From: Pseudidiomarina halophila
GTDB taxonomy: Bacteria; Pseudomonadota; Gammaproteobacteria; Enterobacterales; Alteromonadaceae
Direction: 5' to 3'
Assembly (NCBI RefSeq): GCF_003987215.1
Contig: NZ_PIPW01000001.1
Span: 744,001-808,000, forward strand
Length of the DNA stretch: 64,000 nucleotides
The notes beneath the pieces are model-generated. The model made no database searches. It saw only the letters and a list, made by a program, of their open reading frames with translations, and was not told where the DNA came from. The position numbers and the translations under genes were made by a program. Of this stretch, positions 63,987 to 64,000 are shown one piece after another. Every line of letters starts with the position of its first letter. Position 1 is the stretch's first letter.

Positions 63987-64000
63987 GCTTGCCAATGAGT

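Overview
The window looks like a chromosomal segment of a marine gammaproteobacterium of the order Alteromonadales, most likely an Idiomarina/Pseudidiomarina-type organism. This is an inference from gene content and order: a blend of Escherichia coli-like synteny blocks (trxB-aat-infA-clpA-clpS-cspD; yejK-yejL-yejM-tRNA-Pro; gyrA-serC-hisC-aroA-cmk-rpsA-ihfB-lapA-lapB-pyrF) with many exported peptidases and amino-acid catabolic genes (alanine dehydrogenase, two M28 peptidases, an M14 carboxypeptidase, gamma-glutamyltransferase), which suits a protein- and peptide-feeding lifestyle. I see no insertion sequences, integrases, CRISPR arrays or prophage genes. Gene density is very high, with many 1-14 nt overlaps.

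Layout. 1-6.4 kb: alanine dehydrogenase, thioredoxin reductase, Aat and IF-1, and the ClpA/ClpS N-degron machinery divergent from cspD. 6.4-9.6 kb: yejK/yejL/yejM and a proL-like tRNA-Pro(GGG). 9.8-18 kb: a GAF-EAL signalling protein, a GTPase/membrane-protein pair (DUF3482/DUF2868), an ECF sigma/anti-sigma/YbjQ operon and an ABC exporter. 18-21.1 kb: a tightly coupled CstA-like transporter, a tiny protein ending in Cys-Cys, and an ArsA/Get3-like ATPase. 21-28 kb: a YqaA-like membrane protein, an M28 peptidase, and an acrAB RND pump with an AcrR-like operator embedded in its promoter. 28-37 kb: small membrane proteins, an M28 lipoprotein with DUF192, a DUF4382 lipoprotein, a YvcK/YbhK-like protein, an M14 peptidase and dcd. 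37-43 kb: mrp divergent from metG, then rlmI, a HIT protein and a fatty-acid hydroxylase-family protein. 43-47 kb: a ynjB-C-D-F-like ABC/CDP-alcohol transferase operon. 47-51.8 kb: DUF1499 with a fused MsrA-MsrB, ggt, a rhombosortase-like protease and ComEA. 51.8-64 kb: the long minus-strand gyrA-to-pyrF block and ubiG.

How the parts connect. ClpS delivers N-degron substrates to ClpA; Aat, two genes away, creates such N-degrons. YejM and LapB, both encoded here, are known in E. coli to act together in controlling LpxC turnover and lipopolysaccharide synthesis; the YejM in this window has an unusually short and degenerate periplasmic domain. The most interesting candidate for an under-described system is the three-gene module cstA-like / CC-terminal small protein / ArsA-like ATPase (18078-21105), in which stop and start codons overlap at both junctions and nothing points to arsenic resistance.
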